Position numbers and translations under genes: made by a program. This document shows positions 1-12,300 of a DNA stretch of 64,000 nt, in pieces. Source of the stretch: Hygrocybe punicea (taxonomy: Eukaryota; Basidiomycota; Agaricomycetes; Agaricales; Hygrophoraceae). Where the stretch lies: the NCBI GenBank assembly GCA_963556145.1, contig OY744462.1:7564001-7628000 (forward strand), read 5' to 3'. How positions within the stretch are numbered: the stretch's first letter is position 1; each line of letters opens with the position of its first letter. The notes below the pieces were generated by a model. The model saw nothing but the letters and a program-made list of their open reading frames with translations, searched no databases and was not told the DNA's origin.

Positions 1-75
1 AGAACTAAAGCTATTGCCCGCGCAATCGCCCACCCGTCGTCCACCCATCGCCCACCCGTCGCCCACCTCCCAATC

Positions 76-1189
76 ATGACCTGAACCCAGCTCCGACGTC
101 GACAAAACCAATCAAATTTTTTTTTTCGACCTCACACCCACCGTGACGCCATCTCGCCATCTCTCCCGCTCCCGCTCATCCCATCCCCGGCATCTCCCCT
201 GCCCAAGTATGACGATCTCCCACACCCCACGCCATCTCCCTCGCCCTCGCCGCCATTTCCCACCCTCGATTTCCTGCCAAGCCGTCGCCCACACCTCCGC
301 CCTCCCCATCATCTCCCTCGTCCACACCCACGCCATCTCCCATCTCCCTCGTCGTCGTCGCCATCTCTCCTCACACTCGCCATCTCCCACACCCTTGTCG
401 CCCACGCCGCACCCTCGTCGCACACGCGACGCTCTCATCGCCACGCCGTCGCCACGCTCTCATCGCCCACGCTCTCATCGCCACGCTCTCATCGCCCACG
501 CTCTCATCGCCACACTCTCGTCGCCCACCCTCTCGTCGCCCACATCTAACCCATCCAAAATTGGATCCCCCATGGCCATGCCCGCGCCATCTCCCTCGTC
601 CACACCCACGCCATCTCCCCACCATCCCATCCCATCACCACGCAATCTCCCACACCCTCTCGTCGCCCTCCCATCGTGCCCCCGCCATCTCCCTCACCCA
701 TGTCCACGCCATCTCCCTCACCCTCATCGCCAACGCCATCTCCCGCCAAGCCACCTCCGCCATCACCTCCCTCGCCCACACCCCACGCCATCTCCCACAC
801 CCTCGTCATCCACACCCTCGTCGCCCACGCCACACCCTTGTCGCCCACGCCCACGCCATCTCCTCACCCTCCCACTCCCTCGTCCCCCACGCCATCTCCT
901 CCCATCCCATCGTGCCATGCCCACGCCATCTCCCACACCTCATCACCTACACCCTCGTCGCCCTCCCATCCTATCGTGCCCCCGCCATCTCCCACACCCT
1001 CATCACCCACGCTCGTCACCCTCCCATCCTATCGTGCCCCCGCCATCTCCCCGCTCTCATTCTGTCGTGCCCCCGTACACCCTTGTCGCCCCCGCCATCT
1101 CCCCCACCTGCCTCTCCCCCTACCTCTGTCATCACCTCACGAACCCCACCACCATGTCAATTGACGTTGGAGCTGGGCTCGTGAGGTAA
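76..1189. repeat. C-rich minisatellite (CGCCATCTCCC-like units)
   Basis: About 1.1 kb is built from degenerate tandem units related to CACGCCATCTCCC and CCCTCGTCGCC. Long open frames on both strands are a by-product of the unit and encode only His/Pro/Ser/Arg-rich low-complexity sequence, so no gene is called. The right end holds one copy of the 54-bp palindrome described at 1134. Confidence 0.8.
1134..1187. repeat. Dispersed 54-bp palindrome, copy A
   Basis: Left arm ACCTCACGAA at 1134 and right arm GCTCGTGAGGT ending at 1187 are centred exactly on the core GTCAATTGAC (1156-1165). Both arms are equidistant from the centre. It sits between the minisatellite and the right inverted repeat of the flanking element. 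Confidence 0.75.
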
Positions 1190-1268
1190 GATTGGGAGAT
1201 GGGTGGGCAATGGGTGGGCGACGGGCGGGCGACGAGCGGGCAATGGCGCGGGCAATAGCTTTAGATCT

Positions 1269-1991
1269 AACAACAACTTTGAATTTAAATAGCTGCCGAA
1301 AATCTTACATTTTGATAATTATTAAATTTATTATTTTAACGCTACCGAAAGTTTTAATTTTGGCCTGCCTTTAGGTGATGCCTAAATTTGGACTAGAAAT
1401 TTGAGTAAACTTGGAACTAAATTATACTTTCCCCTTACAATATAGATCTGATAATTATTTTGATTGCAAGAATAACCTAAAGATCAAAATAAATAAATAA
1501 TTTAGATATACATTTATTTGTGACTTAAATTCAATATTTAGGCTAGGCCTAAATGTAAATCTAAAGATTATATTTTGGTGCTAACTTTAGAAATCACTTT
1601 AGATCCCGACTAAATGTGGAAAGTCCTGATGTGTGAGACACATGCTCAACAGCTATTCTTAGGCTTAGGTAAAGGGACGACCAGGTGCAGGTGCTTGGTG
1701 GGTGTGACTGCGTGACAAAGCTCCGATCGAATCAGTACAGTACCATTGTTGTGGTATGACCCACCATGGGTGCCATTGCACTTGCAATTGTGGACATTGC
1801 AATGAATTCGACGACCCCTGAAGGCAGGGTTGTCAGAGTACTCAGGAAGGAGTTGCGGTTGGAGGAGTGCCCAAGGCAACCGCTCATGATAGAGCTGGGA
1901 GGGCATATCTTATCTTATCTCATCCCAAAAAGGCTGGACTTTTGTTGTTTGACTAGCCGTCGAGCAGGTTGAAACTTTGCGTAGGACAAGC
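1269..1991. other. AT-rich intergenic stretch
   Basis: This is AT-rich sequence between the inverted-repeat element and the STAND gene. It contains short open frames with no recognisable domain. I see no RNA gene or element end in it. The last 100 bp may include the 5' untranslated region of the STAND gene. Confidence 0.4.
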
Positions 1992-4900
1992 ATGGATACT
2001 TCAGACTATTTGCTTATCCCGAATATCCAAAGCAACTTCAATGGTCCCGTACACTGCGGCGACAATTACTATGCACCCATTCATAACAGCAATGTGGGCG
2101 GCAAAGTCGTTGTCAATTATCACTTGGCAGTTGACCAGGCCATGGTGATTTCTTTCACGTCGACTGGCCCACAAAAAACTCATAACAATTTTAGGCCGAA
2201 TCCGTTTCTAGAACTGCATCAGGAGTAACCGTGAGCTTTCAACTTTCAACTGATAGTCTGATACCATTTGACAAGCGTATTTTCGCTTGATCGTTCAACA
2301 CCAGGACCTTCTCTCCGATGGTACGCACAGCCAGTACTCGCCAAAGCTCAATTTAATCCCGTGATTAGCGGATAGGGCCTTATTGGACCGGCTTCCCCGT
2401 GCGAAAGGCGCCCGATGGGATTATATTGACCGCCCGGCTTGTTTGAAGGGGACACGCGTCGAAGAACTGGAAAGACTGATGAATTGGATGGACGACGACG
2501 GAGAGCGGCGTATGTATGTGTTGACTGGAGCGGCTGGGACCGGCAAAACTACGATTGCCAAAAGCATTGCTGATCTTGCCCGCGGGAACGGCATCCTAGG
2601 AGCAAGTTTCTTCTGTTCTCGTGCTTCAGACGAGCGAAGTAACATGCGACTCATATTTCCCACGATTTCCTTCCAACTCTCGCACTACTCTACCGAATTT
2701 CGTGCCCAGGTTGTCAAAGCTATCACGAAGGATCCCGACGTTGGTTATTCAATATTCGAACAACAGCTAGAGGAGTTGGTAGTGATGCCTCTGCGAAGAA
2801 GCATTGCGTCAATCGCTGCATCGTTTAAAATGAAACTCGGCTTCTGTCGATCTCTGACGAACCAACAAATAGAGCATTTGATTCTGCAGCCCCTACGCAA
2901 AATAACTACGTCTGCAGATCCCCATTTCGTCCGACTACACCTTGACGTCAGCAATTCCTTGCAATCGATCGCAAGGGACTTTGAGGGGATATGGGATACA
3001 GTGGCAATTGAGATCATCATATCGGTCATTGAATCGACCAAGAAGGGCTTGACCATCAGCCACACCCAGGAGATGGTCCTCAAACCGATACACACGCTTA
3101 CCACCCTGATGTTGGAGAAATTTAGCCCAGAGATCAAGGAGACGCCGTTCGGAATGACTATTGCAGGCTCGATTGCGAAGCTTCGAGAAATTGCCGCGTT
3201 GATCGAAGATGAAGTGGGTGTACAATTCCGGACGTTAATTGTTGAACCGTCAAAGAAGGTTATTGCTTCGGTCCAAGGACAACTCGACAAAGGCCACATT
3301 CTGCGGGATGACGAGTTCATTAATCAGGTGGTCGAGCCTATCCGGGAAGCCATTGCATCGATGCTGAAAGAGGATACGTCCCATTCCCCATCAGTCAAAC
3401 ATTTCAAGGAACGGATTGAAGGACCATTGCATCGGATTGTCTCGTTACTACAGGAGAAGCTAGATGTCAGTCCCTGGCTGTCAGATACCCAACTTGAACA
3501 TTTGGTCTTACATCCCTTACGTACAATCACCAAAGCAAAGACTGTGGTACCCGTACAGTTTGTGAATTGGTGGCAGGAATTGCGAAGTATTTCGCTGGTG
3601 GAGGAGAGCCAAAGCAGGGACCGCTCCTTGTCGGATGAAGAATTCGAGGCATCGATGACAGAGTTTCTACCAAGGATCAGACTTTTTTCGCGACCCGTAA
3701 TAATCGTCGTCGACGCATTAGACGAATGCAAAGACCTGGAGACACCCGAGAAGTTTCTATTGGCACTTGCACGGCACCTTCAATCTATCAAATTTATCAA
3801 AGTATTTGCCACCAGCCGTCCAGAGTTTTCTACGCGACTTGCCCTTCAGGATTCAACAGTGGATCGTCTGACTGATGTTCTCATTCTTCACGAGGTCGAT
3901 CGAGATCGTGTTGATGGCGATATCGAGTTGTTTCTTCGCTCTCGCTTGGCGGTTATAGCAAGGAGACGGAGAGGCGACAAAGTAAAGCTTCCAAATCTGT
4001 GGCCACCTGAAAAGCTTGTGGAAAAGCTTGTTGAGAAGGCCGCAGGCTTGTTCATTTTTGCGTTCACAATTTGCAGGTTTCTAGAGTCACCAGGGGACCT
4101 GCAAAAACAGCTCGAATTCATTACGAATATCACTACAAACACCCAGGAGCGACGCCTTGGGATTGATGAACTCTACCAACAAGTTGTTGACGCTGCTGTC
4201 TCCAATTTCGTCAATAGCCGACTAATTTCTCAGTGCAGCTTCATTGTCGCCACCATTATACTTCTTTTTGATCCTCTCTCCGTCGCGGATATTGGAGGAG
4301 TGTTCGACATGGAACCTGACTGCGTCCGCGGTCTCCTCAGGGATTTTCACTCTGTCCTTGTGGTCCCTTCAAACGATAACGGCATAATCCACACTTTTCA
4401 CGCATCATTTCACGACTTCTTAACTGATAAGACGAGGTGTCTGAGTCAAATCTATGTCCAGCCCGCACAACGACACCTAGAAATTACAATGCATCTGCTT
4501 CAACGGATGATGGAGGGCCTGACAAAAAATATTTGTCAGCTTGATGGTTCCAAACTGAACATTCGGGTGGGAAATCTGCACGAGCGAAGGGACGAGTACA
4601 TCGGCCAGCCCCTTGCTTATGCCTGCCGATATTGGGCTGACCATCTCTCGCATGTCTCGCCGACGGAAGGCTGTAATGCGCTCCTGATTCGCATGGTGGA
4701 CAAATTTATCAGAACCAAGCTGTTATATTGGATGGAAGTGCTCAGCATTGTGAGCGAGATGAAGTCCGCGAAGACATCACTCTCGAAAGTCAGAAATTGG
4801 TTTTCGGTATGTTCTAAAGCAGAATACGGAACAGAGCACTAGTACTCACAGAATATCCTCAGATGTTACCCCAGTGCAAAAGTCTTCTCGATGATGCTCA

Positions 4901-6095
4901 TCGATTTGCGGTTGAGCATGCTGAAGGAATTGGAGATAGCGCACTCCATGTTTATGATTCGGCACTACTTTTCACACCTCGAAATTCCACGTTATTCAAA
5001 ACCTTCCGGCATGAATTCAAACCTTCGGTTGGCATGTTGAGCAACTCCAAAATAGCGTGGGATTCCCAAGCTGTGAGATATGATTCCCTGGTGAATGGGA
5101 CCTCAGCTGCAAGAAGTGCGCATCTTTCCACTTTCCGCAATGGCATTGTGGCACTCCCTTCGCACATACGCAAAATCGCTGATGGCCACTCGATGGCTCC
5201 CATTAGCTGGGTCGGCATCTGTCCAGATGGTACGAGATTCCTCTCAAAGTTTTATCAAGAAATGCGTCTCTGGGACACGAGTATTGGCAAAGCGATCGCC
5301 ACATTCGAATGCCTTTCCATGTTTGCTAAGATCTCACCCGACAGCAGACGCTTCGCTTCTGGGCATAAAAATGGAGTGCAACTCCGAGACATGATGACTG
5401 GCAAACTCATCGCCACATTTGATTGTAGAACCCTGTCATTGATTGCATTCTCTCCAGATGGAGGCCGCATTGTCACTGAGCTTTCAGAAGGACCGCGGCT
5501 TGGGTGCTCAACTACCGGTGACTTTATTGGCCAAATCAACCAAATTTCCTCAATCATTTTGGCGCGCACCACCTTTCAATCGCACAGCCAATTGCATCTT
5601 CGTGATTCTGCTACTGGAAAAGTGATCACTTCCCTGGGACATGGTAACATCCAATCCGTAACATTCTCTCCAGACAGTACACGCCTTCTGGTTTCGGGTT
5701 CAGATGGAACACAGCTTTGGAATACGACCACTGGCCAATCTTTAGCTGTTCCCCCATGTGTTTTACCAACCCATTCCTCCCCAGACAGCTCCCAAATCAC
5801 AAGTCAGTCTCGTGATGAATTGTGGCATTGGGGTTCAACAAATGGGGCATCTGTTTTCAAGCACGAAATGTCTTTTCCTATGGGTTCAACAGTCACACCA
5901 CAACCAACATATGCACTGCAGGATAAGTGGGTTGTTGGGACATTTGAAGGTCAACGAAAGTGGATCTGCTGGTTGCCGGGGATCGTCCGAGGAAATAAGC
6001 CTGTGGTTTCTTTTGGTGGAAATCATTTTGTAGTGGGAAATGAGGAGGGAAAATGGACAATTTTGGATCTTTCTCTTGTACAGTGGACAATCTGA
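1992..6095 (+). CDS. NACHT STAND protein with degenerate WD40-type C-terminus
   Basis: The protein is a fungal STAND-type signalling ATPase (NLR-like). The main exon (2376-4806) carries a NACHT domain with Walker A GAAGTGKT near 2530, preceded by the usual LLDRLP and ACLKGTRVE motifs, and Walker B VIIVVDALDEC near 3700 followed by FATSRPE. The intron 4807-4862 keeps phase 0 and joins NWFS to MLPQCKSLLDDA. The last exon encodes beta-propeller-like repeats (CPDGTRFL, SPDSRRFASG, FSPDGGRI, FSPDSTRLL, with LWDT and LWNTTTG), weaker than canonical WD40. A long linker of about 300 residues separates Walker A and B. The first exon (1992-2224, MDTSDYLLIP) and intron 2225-2375 are my inference: they give a continuous frame ending HQE-ALLDRLP. 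No internal stop is seen; total about 1298 residues. Family roles include heterokaryon incompatibility and defence; the role here is unknown. Confidence 0.85.
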
Positions 6096-7456
6096 TTTTC
6101 TAGGTGCAGGATTGTTATGGTTACATCCCCAGGGACAGGAAGTTGCTCACTTAGCTAGCATGATATACTTGTGGATTAAAAAACTTATTAAAGAATGTGA
6201 GAATCAATAATCATCATGTTGAGTAAAAGTTATCTGTTGATTATTGCCCCCATATTAGTATCGACATATTGAACCTCCGCCATCGTCCATCAAACCTCCA
6301 TCATATCGTATTGAACCTCCATTGTCGTCATATCATATTGAACCTCCGCCGTCGTCATATCATGTTTACCATCGTCATCATATCTCTATGCCCATGTCAC
6401 CAAGCTTGTTTTATGCTTTCCGCAGCCTATGCCACCGTTTCCGCCACCCATTGACACAGCCACCAAAGCCGCCGACCCTAACTCGACCCACCTACATTGT
6501 CTTTGTCATCCGCTTTCATTTTATTTTGTTTCTGCTCATGCCTTACTCATCTCTGTCACCCACCCCCAATCCCATGTCACCTTTGATTTTATCCTGACTT
6601 CATTTCTATTGTGTCCTTTCTTTCCGATCCCCGACATTTATTTATCTCATCTATTTTGCCTTTTTGCTCTCTATTTGTCCCATTCTTGTAGCTTCCACCT
6701 CTTCTTTCATTGCCGCTCAGTTCCCTTTTTCTCTGGTTCTATGTACTTTGTTTCCTTCTGCTTGACACCATCTTCACCCACTTTTGTTCTCTATTCCCTG
6801 CTCTCGACCTCCGACCATCCATTGAGTTCCACTAGTCACCATCTGCTGTCCCCATTTGCATCATCCATGACCCGCCTCATCCTGTCGAACCTGATTCCAC
6901 AACCGCCACATCAGCCTTACCTCACACATCCGAGTACTGAGTCCACGTAGTATTGACCAAGGATGGTCTTTATTTAAAGTACCCTGGAGATGCAGAGGGC
7001 CAATGTCCCTCTGAGTCTGTATCGTCGATATATCACGAATCCAGACAAACCCGATGCCCCCAAACGACTCATATTCCAACCTGACATAACCCAACGTGAC
7101 GTGACCCGACATGACCTGACATGACCCGACGTATGCTGCTTTGTCACTGCCACTTTTGGACCAAATCTGGCAGCCTCATAAGCCCCAGAGTTCCAATTAT
7201 AGGAGACAGATCTCATCAGACTCGATTCCCAACTTCGGACTTGCCCAATATATGCATCCCCTTGTCCTTATGGAGATATGTAGGACATTTTAGATCTTTT
7301 CCTTGGATATTTGTTTTCCCTTCCATTTTCCTGTCTTCGTTGCATCACAACCCCCCTCTTTACAACCCCATTCCAACTTCTCCTTGTAGTTTTCCATCGG
7401 CTGAAACAGACATGTCCAAAAGTAGACTACTTACCCATATACTATAAAAACAGTCC
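6096..7456. other. Intergenic region with short minisatellite
   Basis: No gene is supported. Bases 6265-6370 hold four degenerate copies of a unit around ATTGAACCTCC spaced by CGTCATATC-type sequence. 6500-6900 is pyrimidine-rich, and 7080-7130 repeats ACATGACCYGAC. Open frames here are Ser/Pro/Leu-rich composition artefacts. Confidence 0.5.
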
Positions 7457-7638
7457 CCGACGACTAGTGTATTGCATGGGTAACCCCCGGGTATTTTTAG
7501 CCATACCCATACCCGTACCTGGTCAGTACCCATACCCGACACCACGGGTACAGATTTTTCACGGGTTCATAATTCTATACCCTCGGGTTACCCGGGACCC
7601 GTACCCGCCACAGGTTACCCGCGGATTCACAACTTGTA

Positions 7639-10600
7639 CTACGTAGTAATGTCTACAGTGGTGGAAATCCTGTCCCACCCTTCTGGAAGCTCCTCCTCCT
7701 CACTGTCCTCCTCTTGTTCTGCAGTGACCGCTTGAATATCTTTGTCCTTGACCAGACCCAACAAACTCCAGTCACCAAGACACATCAGTGCACGTGTGGT
7801 CTGTGCGGACAGCTGATTGCGAAGGTGGGACAAGAGTATTCTACCCTGACTGAACACGCGCTCGACGTCAGTTGATGTCGCTGTTCAGACAAGCATTCGT
7901 TAGTGATGATACAATGGTTTTGTTCACAGTTACCTGGGATTGTAAGATAGTCGAGCGCCATGCGAGAGAGACGAGGGAAGGTTGTCCTGTGCTCATACCA
8001 CCACATGAGCACGTCCTTGACCTGTTCAGGATCAGTACTGAGATAGCGTGCTAATTCATCGCGAAGTTCTTCGCATCTCAGGGCACTAAGCGCTGGTAAA
8101 TTGTCAAAAATATTTGTCGTCTTAAATTATCAATAGTCAGTGATAGCGAGAAACTCAAAGAGTCCAAAAACATTTACCTTTTTGTTTCTGGAAGAAAGTG
8201 GGACCTCTGACATGGGGGTATTGTTGTGGGTTTCTGCATATGAACGTTCAAACTCGGCACGGACAATCGCTTCAGCGGTGGTGATCCAATCCCTCTCCCA
8301 GCCGACCTTTTCAAAGTACTTCAACTTGTGGTGGGGGTGTAGGACTGGAAGGTGTTTAGCATAGATGCAGAGGCAAACTGAATACATACCCATAGCAATC
8401 CGGTAAACTTCGGAGTGGTCAGTCTTGTCATAGTATGAGTTGAGTGTTTTTTTGGCAAAGCTGATGGCGGCATGGATGGCAGGTTCGAGGTTGACATCCT
8501 GGGATTGTGTGGCGAGTGTCTCATCGATGTGATCCATAGCTGGGATCACAGTGGCAAGGTTCAGTGTCGAGCGCGAAAAGAATAGTGTAGCGTCTTTGAA
8601 AATCTAATCGGGTCTGATTAGTTGAACATTCTGACTCATTCCGGGAACAACACACTTTCAGCGTCTCACACAATTGCTCTGCGATCTTCCACTCTTCATT
8701 GCTAAGCTCATACTGGCGCAACTCAGCCGCCTTGTTCCCTGCAATGTCATCAATTGCTGAGCGGTACTCAAGGGCAAACAGCAACAGATCGTATGTCGAA
8801 TTCCACCTGGTTCTCACGTCGCGAGGCATTTTGGCTGCCTTCAATTCCAGTTTTTCCAGGGTTCTAAACCATAGTGGTAGAAGTTTTGTCATTGAATGGG
8901 TCAACGTGAATGATATTTTGCGAAGCTATCACAACCAGGTAAGGAATCATGTCATATGATAAACTGGGGACTGACTTTCACCAGCAGCATCTGGGTCAGT
9001 CTCATACTCTCGTCGAGCTGCTCGCAGTCTATAACAGACAGCTTGGCCCGCTCACCCATCCAATCTTCGACTTCATCATCAGGATCGTCATCATCATTGA
9101 CCTCCAGTTCCTGCAACATCATGGCCTCTTCCAAGTCGATCCCCTCGGCAAGCTCTTGGAGTTCTCGCTCCACCTCATCCAGGACGACTTCAGAATCACT
9201 GCTTGGAACATCGAATTGACACACAAGCCTCACGGCAACAATTGCCAGGACGTGGTTGAAGCACCGTGTCTGATTTGATGGCCCCGGGTATTTCTCAAGG
9301 AGCTTGGGGAGCTCGGTGATCATCTTGTCATTTGGAGACACGTTATCGCATGTTATGCTCAGAATCTATATGAAACTAGTAAGCATCATCATTCGTGACA
9401 ATATCAACTGCTAACTTTATCAGAAATACCAAATTCAGCCAATATTGCCGCAAAGGCAGCCGCCAGATTCACACCCGAGTGGGATGTTGCGACCTCAACC
9501 ATGTCCAACAACATCCGCATTGGCACGCCTTTAACCTCAAAGTGTACTGTCACGGCGACAAAGGCCTTGTGGTTCGGCAAAGTCCAGGCGTTCGTCGCGA
9601 AATTCAGATCACCTTCATTCTCCTGCAGCATTTTTGCAAGTCGTTTGCGGACATTGACAAAGACCTTCTTGGCATCTCGGGATACAGTTGTTGGCGAAGG
9701 TATGTAATACTCCGGTCGTCCAGTTTTCATCAACGACTGAAACCCATGGTCCTTCACAATATTGAAGGGCCTTCTACTTTCAGCAACCCACCGGACAATC
9801 TCGGCCCTGTGAACACATCAAGGCGATCAGCCCTGCATCATGGCACCTACGTCTCTCGAGACCCACCTGGCTTCTGTCTTCGTGTGCTGTCTATGGGAGT
9901 ATGTGACCTTCCCTTTGCCGTTCCTCTCAAATGCGGCTGTTATGGAACTGGGATTCAAGATCCCCTTGACGGTGGTTGCACGTACTTCATTTGCAGTGGC
10001 AGCATTATCAGCGGACACGACAACATCATTCCCCCAACACTTTTTAGCATGCTTCTGCATGTTACTTGTGGACTTGGCATCTCCCTTGTCCAGAAACCTT
10101 CGGACACCCCTCGATTTATGCTTACACATGGCAGCGAGACAGTGGAAAGTGTGCGAGTGGTGGCCCTCATCATATCCGACAGTAGGGGTGGGCTTGAAGA
10201 ACACATAAATGGGTGCAGTCCAATCTTTGGTGAGTCGTTCTAGATATTTATCTCATTTAACTGATGCACCATTGCAGTTCAAGTTAAGGCACGGCATGGG
10301 TATACTGTGGGTCAGAATTCCCAACACCGCACCTGTACCCGTGGAAACCGTACCTGCTCCGATGACGGGTACAACCCGTACCCGTTATCTGCGGGTACCC
10401 GCCGTGTTCCATCCTAACTACCTCACGAACAATGGGGACGCGTCAATTGACGTGCTCTGTCTGTTTTTGCGAGGTTGGATGGGGCTGGGGACTTTCCATG
10501 GGCGTCCGCACGTCAATTGACATGGCTGGAGCATGTTCGCGAGGTGGGACCGTTGTTGCTGTGTCCGTCTTCGTCCTCGCCTCGTCCATTCCCCTCGTTA

Positions 10601-11334
10601 GCCGATGTCGTTGGGACTGGATTGGGGGGAAGTACCTGGGCCGGTAGGTGGGCGCACCACCCTCCCGGCTTTCCTTTCTATCGTTGTCGTCGCCGTCGCG
10701 ACTTTGGTGGTTTGTTTTTGGCGTGCAGGGTTGTCGTGGTTGTTGTTGTTGTTGTCGTTTGTGGGTTTTCTTGTTGTCGTTGTTGTTGTGTTTGCGCTTG
10801 TCACGGTTGTGGTAGCAAATATCATGCGAACTTAGCAAAAGTAAAGAAATTAATGTGAAAATAAAGTAAATAACAAAGAAAAAACCTACCTGGGGCTTGG
10901 GTTGACAGACCCGTGAAAACCCATCACCCGCGGATAACGGGTATGGTTTTGACAAGGTGTGCAAACCGAAACACTGTACCCGAACCCGAATTACCCGTTT
11001 TGGAATAACCGCGGGTAAACCCGTACCCGTGCTGTGCCCTAGTTCAAGTTGGCTTACTGATCTCGCTCTCTTCATCCTCTTCGTCTTCCGACTTGTCACT
11101 TAATTCCATTGGAGCATCCTTGGAGCCACTTTCCACCTCTTCCATAACGACATCCCTGTCAGCTGTGAGTATTTCACCCCTGGACGTAGGCTCCTCATCT
11201 TTGGAATCCTCAACTATAGTTCTCTTTGACGTTCTGGAGATAGCACCTGTCATTGCACGTTTATCAGGTTTTTTTTGGGATTTCGGTGCTGTTTTCTTTT
11301 GTTTGATGATTTTTTTGGACTGAGCGGGGGCCAT
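7639..11334 (-). CDS. hAT family transposase
   Basis: Nine exons on the minus strand join in frame without stops: 11334-11058, 10224-9867, 9806-9416, 9365-8976, 8925-8656, 8603-8390, 8344-8178, 8120-7934, 7880-7639 (2496 nt, 831 residues). The N-terminus is Lys/Glu-rich. Exon 2 has a BED-type zinc finger (FHCLAAMCKHK, then NMQKHAKKCWG). Exon 4 has the conserved TCDNVSPND with the catalytic-type aspartate and TRCFNHVLAIV. Exon 5 has TRWNSTYDLL. The last exons have the hAT C-terminal dimerisation block (MWWYEHRTTFPRLSRMA, STDVERVFSQGRILL). All introns but the first are about 45-65 nt; the first is 833 nt because another element sits in it. It should catalyse cut-and-paste transposition, and nothing visible prevents activity. 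Confidence 0.9.
10420..10475. repeat. Dispersed palindrome, copy B
   Basis: Left arm ACCTCACGAA (10420), core GTCAATTGAC (10442-10451) and right arm TTTTTGCGAGGT (ending 10475). The right arm is two bases further from the centre than the left. Confidence 0.7.
10488..10545. repeat. Dispersed palindrome, copy C (left arm decayed)
   Basis: Core ACGTCAATTGACAT (GTCAATTGAC at 10512-10521) and an intact right arm TTCGCGAGGT ending at 10545. The expected left-arm position reads GGGACTTTCC and no longer matches. It lies 70 bp downstream of copy B in tandem. Confidence 0.6.
10640..10669. repeat. Second conserved hairpin module (copy near palindromes B/C)
   Basis: A GCCGG...CCGGC stem encloses GTGGGCGCACCAC. 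It is preceded by ACCTGG and followed by GGCTTTCC. Similar modules with the same flanks occur at 33314-33353 and 53597-53628, each downstream of a 54-bp palindrome. Confidence 0.6.
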
Positions 11335-11609
11335 GACGAGGGGATTGTGAGGGTGGTGGCTTCTATTTTTTTGTAATTAAATGAATGAACTCCGTTGGAT
11401 GTTTGTATCAAATTAACGGAGTTGATTTGAATTTGGAATTGAAGTCTGGCCACTATAATTGAAGTCCGGCCACTATTAGTGACGGGTACAAGTGATGGGT
11501 ACGGGTAATTGCACGGGTACAAATTGCTGTACCCGTACCCGCACCTGTGGCTGTACCCGCGGCAAAACCCGCGGGTTTACCCGTACCCGTGCAATACGCT
11601 ACCGACGAC

Positions 11610-12300
11610 CATACAAAAAGAGATACCCTTAGTCCCCATTTCCTTATAGTCAGAATCATGTTTTAATCCCTTCAAATGCTTGTCCTCATAAATCCTTAGA
11701 CTTTTATAGTTCACTTCGTCGTCCTTATCATTGTTCCATTATTCGTTCATCGTTTCTGACCCAACCCGACCCGACCCACCGTACCCAACATCATCAGCAT
11801 CGTCGGGTTTATTGTTATTTATCTGTTTTCAGTCCGTTCATCGCTGGTTCTTCACTTAGTTGTTTGTTTTATCCATTTTCTTGGTTTATATGGCAGCTTT
11901 ACATTCCTATCCTTTTACCACTATCCCTGACACTGATTATCCACCGTCACTTTCATGCTGACACCCCTAGGTTAGGATCTTATGTTCCAAAGCCACCCCA
12001 AAGCCACATCTACAACATGTTTTCAGAAAAAAGAAAAAGACCAAAATATTTAGGATTTATGGCTGGATATCTGTGGATCTTATTGTCAGGCAGATCTTCA
12101 AGATATTTGGTCTCAGATAATTCAGGCACAAGCCAGGTCCCAATTATCTGGAGACCAAATAGTCTAAAATTCTGCTCTCACAATAAAAGCCATAGATATC
12201 AGTCTGGAAATCCTAAATATTTGAATTATTTTCTCTTTGCTGAATACATGTTCACAATAATGAAAACAATAAAGGCCTAAATAATTGTAATTTCTGTACA
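11610..12300. other. AT-rich intergenic stretch
   Basis: AT-rich sequence between two hAT elements. Short open frames have no family resemblance. Nothing is supported here. Confidence 0.4.

Larger units (their letters stand above)
1..1268. mobile_element. Terminal-inverted-repeat element filled with C-rich minisatellite
   Basis: Bases 1-75 and 1190-1268 are imperfect inverted copies of each other. The outer ends read CTAAAGCTATTGCCCGCGC on one side and its complement on the other, followed by GCCCACCC-type repeats. The left copy starts at the window edge, so the outer boundary and any target duplication cannot be seen. The interior is low-complexity DNA and contains no transposase. A non-autonomous element is the simplest reading; the superfamily is not determinable here. 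Confidence 0.6.
10285..11041. mobile_element. Nested non-autonomous hAT element in transposase intron 1
   Basis: Target duplications GTTCAAGT lie at 10277-10284 and 11042-11049. Termini read TAAGGCACGGCATGGGTA on the left and, complemented, TAGGGCACAGCACGGGTA on the right, related to the ends of the host hAT, with GTACCC-rich subtermini. It has no transposase. The centre holds two copies of the dispersed palindrome, a second hairpin module and a GTT-rich stretch. It lies wholly inside the intron between transposase exons 1 and 2; removing it with one duplication leaves an intron of about 68 nt. Confidence 0.88.
7465..11601 (-). mobile_element. Autonomous hAT DNA transposon, apparently complete
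   Basis: The element is bounded by 8-bp target duplications CCGACGAC at 7457-7464 and 11602-11609. Terminal inverted repeats start TAGTGTATTGCATGGGTA on the left and, as complement, TAGCGTATTGCACGGGTA on the right. Subterminal regions on both sides are packed with GTACCC/GGGTAC motifs, typical of transposase-binding clusters. It carries a full-length transposase on the minus strand. Total 4137 bp, of which 757 bp plus an 8-bp duplication come from a nested hAT. Confidence 0.93.

Noticed and set aside
143..1189. Long open frames (up to 348 codons) on both strands
   Set aside because: They arise from a C-rich minisatellite; all frames encode His/Pro/Ser/Arg low complexity and no frame is favoured.
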